Assembly (NCBI RefSeq): GCF_009711085.1
Contig: NZ_WMKA01000002.1
Location: 1 to 64,000, forward strand
DNA: 64,000 nucleotides
Origin: Cellulosimicrobium composti
GTDB lineage: Bacteria > Actinomycetota > Actinomycetes > Actinomycetales > Cellulomonadaceae
Direction: 5' to 3'
Shown: piece by piece, positions 45,723 through 52,242 of the stretch
How positions within the stretch are numbered: position 1 is the stretch's first letter
How the letters are laid out: each line of letters begins with the position of its first letter
Position numbers and translations under genes: made by a program
Notes under the pieces: model-generated
Database searches by the model: none
Told to the model about the DNA's origin: nothing
What the model saw: the letters and a program-made list of their open reading frames with translations, nothing else

Positions 45723-46816
45723 GCGGCACCCCCCGCCGTGCGCGCGGTGCGCGTGAGGACGCCGACCCGGGCGCGGGCCGCGTAGGCGGGCGGGACGGAC
45801 GGCGGCACGGGGCGTCCGGAGAGGCGCGACGCCCAGACGAGCACGGTCCAGCGCGCCTTCTGCAGGGGTGTCGGCGGGAGCGTGCGCACCGCGCCCTTCG
45901 CGTAGTGCCGCTCGACGTAGTACTGGACGACCGTGATGAGCGTGGTCAGCACGAGGTACCAGATCGACGCGACGATGAGCAGCGGCACGACCCGCCCGTT
46001 GCGGCCGTAGATGACGCTGACGATGTAGAAGAGCTCGCCGTACGCGAGGACGTAGACGATCGACGTGCCCTTGAGCAGGCCGATGACCTCGTTGACGGCG
46101 GTCGGGATGATCGAGCGCATGGCCTGCGGCAGGATGATGCGGCTGACCTGGCGCCGCCGCGGGATGCCGAGCGACGCCGCGGCCTCCTGCTGGCCCTGGT
46201 CGACCGAGAGGATGCCGGCGCGCACGATCTCCGCGGAGTACGCGGCCTGCGACAGCCCGAGGCCGAGGATCGCGGCCCAGAACTTGTCGATCACGGACAG
46301 CGTGTCGAACCACACGAGCTCGGGCCCGAACGGGATGCCGAGGCTGAGGTGAGGGTAGAGGTACGCGAGGTTGTACCAGAGCAGGAGCTGCAGCAGCAGC
46401 GGCACGGACCGGAACACCCACGTGTAGGTCCACGACACCGACTGCAGGAGCGGGGAGCGCGAGAGCCGCATGAGCGCGAGGACCGTGCCGAGCGCGAACC
46501 CGACGACGGACGCGACGAGCGTGAGCCGGATCGTCGCCCACGCCCCCTCGAGGACGGAGGGCCACGTGAGGTAGGTCGCGACGACGTCCCACTCCCAGCG
46601 CTCGTTCGTCACGAGCGAGCTGACGACCATCGCGAGCAGGACCGCGACGACGGCCGTCGCGGCCCACCGTCCCGGGTGCCGGGCGGGGACGATGCGCAGG
46701 CTCTCGAGCGGCAGCGCGTCCTCGACGCCCGGGCGTCCGTGCGGGTCGGCGGGGTGCCGGCCGGACGGCGGCGCGAGCTGTCGGGACTCGTCCTGCGGGA
46801 GCGACACGGTGCTCAC
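45719..46816 (-). CDS. Polar-amino-acid ABC transporter permease (HisM/TcyB type)
   Basis: A 365-residue permease. After a hydrophilic N-terminus of about 55 residues come hydrophobic helices, with the PAAT permease signature [22 protein letters not shown], seen in short as [10 protein letters not shown], and the EAA loop [35 protein letters not shown] is the typical FRxxPxLxQ element. Only one permease gene is present, so it probably works as a homodimer. GTG 46816 overlaps the GNAT stop as GTGA. Confidence 0.9.
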   Translation of the reverse strand: MSTVSLPQDESRQLAPPSGRHPADPHGRPGVEDALPLESLRIVPARHPGRWAATAVVAVLLAMVVSSLVTNERWEWDVVATYLTWPSVLEGAWATIRLTLVASVVGFALGTVLALMRLSRSPLLQSVSWTYTWVFRSVPLLLQLLLWYNLAYLYPHLSLGIPFGPELVWFDTLSVIDKFWAAILGLGLSQAAYSAEIVRAGILSVDQGQQEAAASLGIPRRRQVSRIILPQAMRSIIPTAVNEVIGLLKGTSIVYVLAYGELFYIVSVIYGRNGRVVPLLIVASIWYLVLTTLITVVQYYVERHYAKGAVRTLPPTPLQKARWTVLVWASRLSGRPVPPSVPPAYAARARVGVLTRTARTAGGAA

Positions 46817-47418
46817 GGCGCGACCTCCAACCACTTCTCGAACGCGAGCGGGCCGATCTCCTCGGGGTCGGTCCCGGTGTCGAACAGGGGCGTGTAGCCC
46901 GTCGCGAGGTACAGGCCCGCGGCCTCGGGCTGGCGCGGTCCCGTCGTGAGGTACACGCGCCGGTACCCGCGCTCGGCGGCGCGGCGCTCGAGCTCCGCGA
47001 TCACGACGCGCGCGAGCCCGCGGCGACGGTGCGACGAGTGCGTCCAGATGCGCTTGAGCTCGGCGGTGCGCACGGCGGGCGTGCCGTCGGGGCGCCGCGC
47101 GGACGCGCGCGCGAGGCGGGCGGGGTCGCCGACCTCGGGCTCGGTCCGGCGCCGGAACGCACCGCCCGCGACGGGCGCGCCGTCCTCCAGCACGAGCACG
47201 AGGTCGCCGTGCGGCGCCGCGAACTCGTGCGCCGGGTAGTGCTCCATCTCGGCGCGGAGCTCCTCGGCCGTCAGGACGCGCTGGTACCGCGTCCAGTACT
47301 CCTGGGACAGCTCGTCGAGCAGCGGCCGCACGAGCGGGTCGTGCATGGCGACGGACCGGATCTCGCGCGCTCGCCGGGCCGCCCCCGGGGCGGCTGGGCG
47401 CGCGGCGACCGCGGTCAT
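46813..47418 (-). CDS. GNAT family N-acetyltransferase
   Basis: A 201-residue GNAT acetyltransferase. The acetyl-CoA pyrophosphate loop is [20 protein letters not shown] (RRRGLA being the Q/RxxGxG/A core), followed by [20 protein letters not shown] and [14 protein letters not shown]. The substrate is not known. It is overlapped at both ends by operon genes (ATGA with DUF1684, GTGA with the permease), so it is translated as part of the transport unit; acetylation of an imported amine or amino acid before C-S cleavage is one possibility, as in cystine-derivative pathways. Confidence 0.88.
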   Translation of the reverse strand: MTAVAARPAAPGAARRAREIRSVAMHDPLVRPLLDELSQEYWTRYQRVLTAEELRAEMEHYPAHEFAAPHGDLVLVLEDGAPVAGGAFRRRTEPEVGDPARLARASARRPDGTPAVRTAELKRIWTHSSHRRRGLARVVIAELERRAAERGYRRVYLTTGPRQPEAAGLYLATGYTPLFDTGTDPEEIGPLAFEKWLEVAP

Positions 47419-48296
47419 CGTGGCGCCCTCTCGCCCGCGGTGACCGCGAACGGCACGTGGTTGCCCTCGACCGGCGCGGGGCACGTGCCGTGGTCGCTGA
47501 ACGCGTACGGGAGGTTGATCGCGCGGTTGAGGTCGAGCCGCACGCGGCCCGTGGTGCCCGGCGCCACGTCCGCGTCCACCGTCAGCACGCGCCACGGCGC
47601 GACGTCGTCCGCCTCGTCGCTGAACAGCAGCGCCGCCCCGCCGCCCGGCGCGCCGGTGAGGACGAGCGTCGCGGCGCGCCGGCCGCCGTCGCGCTCCACC
47701 ACGAGGTCGACCTCGCCGACGGCGAGCGCGTGGTGCACGAGGCCGGGCCGCGCGGCGCCGACGACGACGGGCCGCGGCGCGTCGTACCAGCGCACGTCCG
47801 CGTCGAGCACCCAGGCGGGGTCGTGCGCGAACGTCGGGACGCCGTCGAACGCGAGCCGCGCGGGCGCGAGCGGGTCGCGCAGGCGCACCGCGTACCGGCC
47901 CGTGCGTCGCACGACCTCGACGGCGACCTCGCGCGTCTCCCCCGTCGCGCCGCGGTCGGCGTCGGCCGCGGGGTCGCGACCGTCCGGCAGGAACGTGCCC
48001 GCCACGGACGAGCCGCCCTCCGTGACGACGACGGTCGTCACGTCGTCCCCGGTCGCCGTGCGCACGGCGCGGCCCTCGCTCGCGCGGTGGTGCGCGCCGT
48101 CGGCGTCGGCCCACCAGAGACCGGGCACCCCGGGCAGGGCGGCGGGCTCCGCCGGGAGCCAGTGGTACGCGACGAGGCTCAGCCAGCCGTGCGGCGGGCG
48201 CAGCGCCTCCTCTCGCTCGGCGTGCCACGCGGCCCAGGCCGCGGCGTCGGGGTTTGCGGTGACGGCGCCCGTGGCGGTCAGCGTGCTCGTGCTCAT
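47415..48296 (-). CDS. DUF1684 family protein
   Basis: A 293-residue protein of the DUF1684 family. Landmarks are the N-terminal WHAEREEALRPPHGWLSLV, the beta-rich middle, and the C-terminal LDLNRAINLPYAFSDHGTCP ending in PVEGNHVPFAV. The conserved Asn-Pro-like, Cys-Pro and His/Asn positions near the end look like an active or binding site, but no activity is established. It is probably cytoplasmic, without a signal peptide. It lies between an LLM monooxygenase and the GNAT/ABC genes and overlaps the GNAT start, so its function should relate to the same substrate. Confidence 0.88.
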   Translation of the reverse strand: MSTSTLTATGAVTANPDAAAWAAWHAEREEALRPPHGWLSLVAYHWLPAEPAALPGVPGLWWADADGAHHRASEGRAVRTATGDDVTTVVVTEGGSSVAGTFLPDGRDPAADADRGATGETREVAVEVVRRTGRYAVRLRDPLAPARLAFDGVPTFAHDPAWVLDADVRWYDAPRPVVVGAARPGLVHHALAVGEVDLVVERDGGRRAATLVLTGAPGGGAALLFSDEADDVAPWRVLTVDADVAPGTTGRVRLDLNRAINLPYAFSDHGTCPAPVEGNHVPFAVTAGERAPR

Positions 48297-48338
48297 GGGT
48301 CCTCCGGGGTCGGTGCGGTGGGTGGGCGGGGCGATGCG

Positions 48339-49727
48339 TCAGCCGACGAGCTCGGCCGCGGGCTCGTCCTCGGCGGCGGACGCGGCGCCGGGCCGGGCGA
48401 GGCCGAGGTGCTCGCGCAGGGTCGTGCCCTCGTACTCGGCGCGGAACGAGCCGCGCTCCTGCAGGAGGGGGATCACGCGGTCGAACACCTCGTCGAGCCC
48501 GCCCGGGGTGAGGTGCGGCACGAGGATGAAGCCGTCCGACGCGTCCTCCTGGACGTGCCGGTCGATGTCGTCCGCGACCTGCTCGGGCGTGCCGACGAAG
48601 CCGCCGCGCGAGGTCACCTGGATGACGAGCTCGCGGATCGACCAGCCGTTCGCCTCGGCCTGCTCGCGCCACGCGGCGGCGACGGCCGCGGGGTCCTTCG
48701 CGTGCCGCACGCGGCCCCGGGTGATCGAGACGTTCTCCGTGTCCGGCTCGACGTCGGGCAGCGGGCCCTCGGGGTCGTACCCCTCGAGGTCGCGGCCCCA
48801 CACCTGCTCGAGGAACGCGATCGCCGTCGGGCCCGAGACCTGCTGGAGCCGGATCTCCCGGGCGCGCTCGGCGGCCTCGTCCGGGGTGTCGCCCAGCACG
48901 ACGACCGTCGCGGGGAGGATCTTCAGCGAGTCCCGCGAGCGACCGTGCGCGGCGAGCCGGCCCTTGACGTCCTCGTAGAACGCGCGCCCGGCGTCGAACG
49001 TCGAGTGCGCGGAGAACACGACGTCGGCGGTCGCGGCGGCGAACTCGCGACCGTCGGCGGAGTCGCCGGCCTGGAACAGGACCGGGTGGCCCTGGGGACC
49101 GCGCGGCGTCTCGAAGAGGCCGACGACGTCCGCGTACGTCCCGTGGTGCGTGACGGGCCGCACGGCGCCGGGACGCAGGAAGTCGCCGGTGATCCGGTCG
49201 GCGAGGACCGCGTCGTCGTCCCACGAGTCCCACAGGGCGCGCGCGACCTCGACGACCTCGGCGGCGCGCGCGTACCGCTCCGCGTACGGCAGGTAGCCGC
49301 CGCGGCGGAAGTTCGCGCCCGTGAAGGCGTCGGGGCTCGTCACGAGGTTCCACGCGGCGCGGCCCTCGGAGAGCAGGTCGAGCGTCGCGAACTGCTTCGC
49401 GAGCTCCCACGGCTCGTTGAACGTCGTGTTGATCGTGCCCGCGAGCCCGAGGCGGTCGGTCACCGCCGCGAGCGCCGCGAGGACGGGCAGCGTGTCGGGG
49501 CGTCCCACGACGTCGAGGTCGTGGATGCGGCCCTTGTGCTCGCGCAGGCGCAGGCCCTCGGCGAGGAAGAAGAAGTCGAGCTTCGCGGCCTCGGCGCGGC
49601 GCGCGAGGTGCTCGAACGAGGAGAAGTCGATCTGGCTGCCCGAGCGCGGGTCGCTCCAGACGGTCGTGTTGTTGACGCCCGGGAAGTGGGCGCCGAGGTG
49701 GATCTGCTTGCGGGGTCGGGTGCTCAT
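48339..49727 (-). CDS. LLM class FMN-dependent monooxygenase, NtaA/SnaA/DszA family
   Basis: A 462-residue monooxygenase of the NtaA/SnaA/SoxA(DszA) group. Landmarks are IHLGAHFPGVNNTTVWSDP, AKLDFFFLAEGLRLREHKG, GLAGTINTTFNEPWELAKQF and AAWNLVTSPDAFTGANFRRGG (cut AAWNLVTSPDAFTGANF). The family includes enzymes that attack nitrilotriacetate, dibenzothiophene sulfone and dimethyl sulfone using FMNH2 from a separate reductase. It starts 16 bases after the first LLM gene. A separate reductase is not in the immediate neighbourhood, which fits the flavin reductases under the other SAM-IV element. Confidence 0.9.
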   Translation of the reverse strand: MSTRPRKQIHLGAHFPGVNNTTVWSDPRSGSQIDFSSFEHLARRAEAAKLDFFFLAEGLRLREHKGRIHDLDVVGRPDTLPVLAALAAVTDRLGLAGTINTTFNEPWELAKQFATLDLLSEGRAAWNLVTSPDAFTGANFRRGGYLPYAERYARAAEVVEVARALWDSWDDDAVLADRITGDFLRPGAVRPVTHHGTYADVVGLFETPRGPQGHPVLFQAGDSADGREFAAATADVVFSAHSTFDAGRAFYEDVKGRLAAHGRSRDSLKILPATVVVLGDTPDEAAERAREIRLQQVSGPTAIAFLEQVWGRDLEGYDPEGPLPDVEPDTENVSITRGRVRHAKDPAAVAAAWREQAEANGWSIRELVIQVTSRGGFVGTPEQVADDIDRHVQEDASDGFILVPHLTPGGLDEVFDRVIPLLQERGSFRAEYEGTTLREHLGLARPGAASAAEDEPAAELVG

Positions 49728-49743
49728 GGGGGTCCGTCCGGGC

Positions 49744-50898
49744 TCAGGCGATCGCCGCGTAGCGGTTCGCGGGGTGCGGGAGGCCGAGGGTGTCGCGCAG
49801 GGTCGTGCCGGGGTAGGCGGTGCGGAAGAGGCCGGCGCCCTGCAGGAGGGGCACGACGCCGTCGACGACGGCGTCGAGGTCGGTGCTCAGCGACGACGGC
49901 CGCAGGAGGAAGCCGTCCGCCGCGCCCGCGCTCGTCCACTCCTCGACCGTGACGGCGAGGTCCCGCGCGGTGCCGACGTGCGTGAGCGAGTCGGTGTCCC
50001 ACGAGACGCCCTCGAGGTCCTCGAGGAGGTCGAGGCGCGCCTGTGCGCTCGCCCGCGTGTCGCCGACGACGACGTACGCGTCGACGAGCACGCGCAGCGC
50101 GTCGGGGTCGCGCCCGGCGTCGGCGGCGGCGTCGCGCACCTGGGCGCGCAGCGCGACCGCCTCGTCGCGCGTCGCCGCGCGGACGCGCACGACGTCGGCA
50201 CGGCGGGCCGCGAGGTCGAACGACGCGGGCGAGTCGGCCCGCACGACGACGGGCGGCTGGCCCTGCGGCGGCCGCGGGGTGATCGACGGGCCCTTGACCG
50301 CGAACCGGATGCCCTCGTGGTCGACGTAGTGCAGCTTCTCGCGGTCCACGAACCGGCCGGTCGCGACGTCGCGGATCTCGGCGTCGTCCTCCCACGAGTC
50401 CCACAGCCGCGTGACGACCTCGACCGCCTCGTCGGCCTCGGCGACGGCGTCGGGCTCGTCCTGCGCGGCCTTGCGGCCGAACGCGGCGGCCTCTGCGGGC
50501 GTCGTCGACCACCCGACCTGCCACCCGGCGCGGCCGGCGCTCACGTGGTCGATCGTCGCGATCGCCTTGGACACGTGGAACGGCTCGGTGTGCGTCGTCG
50601 TCACGGTGGGGACGAGGCCGACGCCCCCGCTGCGCGGCGCGAGGCGCGAGGCGACGAGCGCGGCGTCGAGCCGGCCCCGCACGGTCCCGGTGCGGCCGGG
50701 CCGGAGCGTGAACGCGTCGTCGAGGGTGACGAGGTCGAGCAGGCCGCGCTGGGCGGTGGCGACGAGCTCGACGAGGCGCTTGGCGTCGAAGAGGCGCTGC
50801 GCCTGCGAGCCCGTGGTCCGCCACGCGGCGGGGTGCGCGCCGGCGTCGGTGAGGTCGACGCCGAGGTGGACGGTGCGGGCGGGGGCGGTGTCGGGCAT
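49744..50898 (-). CDS. LLM class flavin-dependent oxidoreductase, first gene of the operon
   Basis: A 384-residue luciferase-family protein related to the NtaA group but shorter: VHLGVDLTDAGAHPAAWR, LLDLVTLDDAFTLRPGRTG, VGLVPTVTTTHTEPFHVSKA, and SAGRAGWQVGWSTTPAEAAA. The flavin-binding barrel is complete, but the long insertion found in NtaA is reduced. Its ATG at 50898 follows a weak GGA site and lies 165 bases beyond the leader-peptide stop, with a GC hairpin in between. Being first behind the SAM-IV riboswitch it should be the most directly regulated. Confidence 0.88.
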   Translation of the reverse strand: MPDTAPARTVHLGVDLTDAGAHPAAWRTTGSQAQRLFDAKRLVELVATAQRGLLDLVTLDDAFTLRPGRTGTVRGRLDAALVASRLAPRSGGVGLVPTVTTTHTEPFHVSKAIATIDHVSAGRAGWQVGWSTTPAEAAAFGRKAAQDEPDAVAEADEAVEVVTRLWDSWEDDAEIRDVATGRFVDREKLHYVDHEGIRFAVKGPSITPRPPQGQPPVVVRADSPASFDLAARRADVVRVRAATRDEAVALRAQVRDAAADAGRDPDALRVLVDAYVVVGDTRASAQARLDLLEDLEGVSWDTDSLTHVGTARDLAVTVEEWTSAGAADGFLLRPSSLSTDLDAVVDGVVPLLQGAGLFRTAYPGTTLRDTLGLPHPANRYAAIA

Positions 50899-50970
50899 CG
50901 CGGGATCCGTTCTCGGTCGGGCGCCGGGCGCGCTCGGGGCGCGGCCGGGTGCCGGAGGGTGGGCAGGGGT

Positions 50971-50994
50971 GTCCCGCCGCGCGGCGGCAGGGAC
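50971..50994 (-). promoter_or_regulatory. GC-rich hairpin between leader ORF and first operon gene
   Basis: The 14-bp palindrome CCGCCGCGCGGCGG (50974-50987) flanked by GTC/GAC lies 70 bases after the leader stop codon and 73 bases before the LLM start. It could act as the attenuator controlled by translation of the leader. Confidence 0.4.
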
Positions 50995-51063
50995 GGGACC
51001 GGGGAGGCCGGAGGGACCCGGTCGGGGGCGTGCGCGCGGGGGCGCGGCGTCAGGGGGTGGGCG

Positions 51064-51168
51064 TCAGCGACGACAGGTGGCGCGCGCGGGACCCGCGGTC
51101 GCGGGCGGACAGGGGCACGTCGGCGCGTGCGGGGTGCTCACCGCGGTGCTCGACTCTCGCCGGTCCAT
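51064..51168 (-). CDS. Cysteine-containing 34-residue leader peptide
   Basis: ATG 51168 is preceded by AAGGAG with seven bases of spacing, one of the best ribosome sites in the window. It opens 34 codons with three Cys: a TCPCPP cluster at residues 17-22 and a terminal TCRR. It lies directly downstream of a SAM-IV riboswitch and ahead of sulfur-type genes. Actinobacteria have short leader peptides with C-terminal Cys-Arg in front of sulfur operons, so this may sense Cys-tRNA by ribosome stalling. The alternative is a chance ORF; coding evidence from a short sequence is limited. Confidence 0.6.
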   Translation of the reverse strand: MDRRESSTAVSTPHAPTCPCPPATAGPARATCRR

Positions 51169-51200
51169 CGTCCGTCTCCTTCGTGCCCGTCTCCGGGCTC

Positions 51201-51318
51201 CGCGTCGTTGCCCCGCGCCGCGCTCCGCGACGCGAGACCTGGTCCTCACCCGGGGCACCCCGCCGCGCGGGAGGGTTGCCGTCCGACGAGCCGGGGCTTG
51301 GCGTCGGAGCTCATGACC
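51201..51318 (-). promoter_or_regulatory. SAM-IV riboswitch
   Basis: On the minus strand the element reads GGTCATGAG (from 51318), P2 CCGACG/CGTCGG enclosing the invariant CCAAGCCCCGGCT, then GGCAACCCTCC, a P3 stem, and GGGGTGCCCCGGGTGAGGACC ending near 51241 (cut here at GGACCAGG). A 3' helix CGCGTCG/CGACGCG (51234-51228 with 51207-51201) takes the place of the extra SAM-IV stem. It agrees closely with the rightward copy at 34486. A small CCCG-TCTC-CGGG hairpin (51186-51197) follows, abutting the leader's ribosome site. Rising SAM should reduce expression of the operon. Confidence 0.9.
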
Positions 51319-51357
51319 GTGTCTGGTGGCCGAGGTGCTCGACCTCGGTTGCGCGGG

Positions 51358-51386
51358 AACTTACGAGCGCCCTCGGGGGGTGTCAA
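51358..51386 (-). promoter_or_regulatory. Consensus promoter of the SAM-IV operon
   Basis: On the minus strand TTGACA (51386-51381), a 17-base spacer, and TAAGTT (51363-51358). It is the best match to the vegetative consensus that I see in the window. The start site would be near 51351, 33 bases before the riboswitch, after a CCGAGGT/ACCTCGG hairpin (51330-51348). Confidence 0.7.
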
Positions 51387-51451
51387 CGCGCCGTCGAGAC
51401 CTTCCCACATACTGGACTCAATCGGTCGACTTTGAGCGTCCGGTCGTAACG

Positions 51452-51481
51452 TTGCACCAAGTGCATCGATGCACCTAGTGT
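51452..51481 (+). promoter_or_regulatory. Leaderless promoter with operator in the spacer, tetR-MMPL operon
   Basis: TTGCAC (51452-51457) and TAGTGT (51476-51481) are spaced 18 bases apart, placing the start site at about 51488, the GTG of the TetR gene. The spacer holds a perfect palindrome GTGCATCGATGCAC (51461-51474), the natural operator for autoregulation. Confidence 0.6.
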
Positions 51482-51487
51482 CATCGG

Positions 51488-52186
51488 GTGCCCCTGGCCC
51501 CCGACCCCGCCACGACTGACGCGTCGTCCGAAGCGATCACCGCGTCGTCCGGCGCGCCCGCCGGCGTCGACCGCCGCGCCGCGCTGCGCGCCCGGCACCA
51601 CCGCGCCATCGTCGACGCCGCGGCCGCGCTCATGGCGGAGAAGGGCGGCTCCCGCTTCACCGTCGACGAGCTCGCGGCGCGCGCCGACGTCGCCCGGCGC
51701 ACCGTGTTCAACCACTTCGCGTCGCTCGACGACGTGGTCGTCGAGGTGTGCGAGGACGTGCTGGGCGCCGTCGTCGACGCGCTCGGCGCGAGCGCCGCGG
51801 CCCCCGGCACCGACCGCGCGACGCCGCTCGACGACCTCACCGCCGCGCTGCGCGGCACCGACCTCGTCGGCCCCATGGCCTCCCTGACGCGCGCCCTCGG
51901 CGGCGGCGCGAACGAGCCGACGCCGCGCGTCACGACGATGGTCGTGCGCGCGTTCACCCACCTCGCCGAGCGCCTGGTGGCCGAGACCACGCGCCGCCAC
52001 CCGCACGTCGACCCGCTCGAGATCGAGCTGCTCGTCGGCGCGCTCATGGCGGGCCTCATGGTCATCCAGCGCCGGTGGTGGGCCGCGACCGGCGCCGCCG
52101 ACGACGAGGCCTCGCGCCGCGTGTGGGCCGCGCTGCTCGACCGGCTCGTCGAACGCACGCGCGCCGGCTGGGCGACCCGCGCCTGA
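51488..52186 (+). CDS. TetR/AcrR family transcriptional regulator
   Basis: A 232-residue repressor. The HTH is in the N-terminal domain: HHRAIVDAAAALMAEKGGSRFTVDE with the recognition helix ARADVARRTVFNHFASLDD (cut RADVARRTVFNHFAS). The C-terminal ligand domain is helical and unassigned. An Ala/Ser-rich tail of about 28 residues precedes the HTH. The GTG start has no ribosome site and coincides with the predicted transcription start, so the mRNA is likely leaderless. It is followed 56 bases later by an MMPL transporter, which it probably represses with itself through the upstream palindrome. Confidence 0.9.
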   Translation: MPLAPDPATTDASSEAITASSGAPAGVDRRAALRARHHRAIVDAAAALMAEKGGSRFTVDELAARADVARRTVFNHFASLDDVVVEVCEDVLGAVVDALGASAAAPGTDRATPLDDLTAALRGTDLVGPMASLTRALGGGANEPTPRVTTMVVRAFTHLAERLVAETTRRHPHVDPLEIELLVGALMAGLMVIQRRWWAATGAADDEASRRVWAALLDRLVERTRAGWATRA

Positions 52187-52242
52187 CGCCCCACCCCCGC
52201 ACCTGTCACCACCCCGGACCGGACTCCCACCGAAGGACTCTC

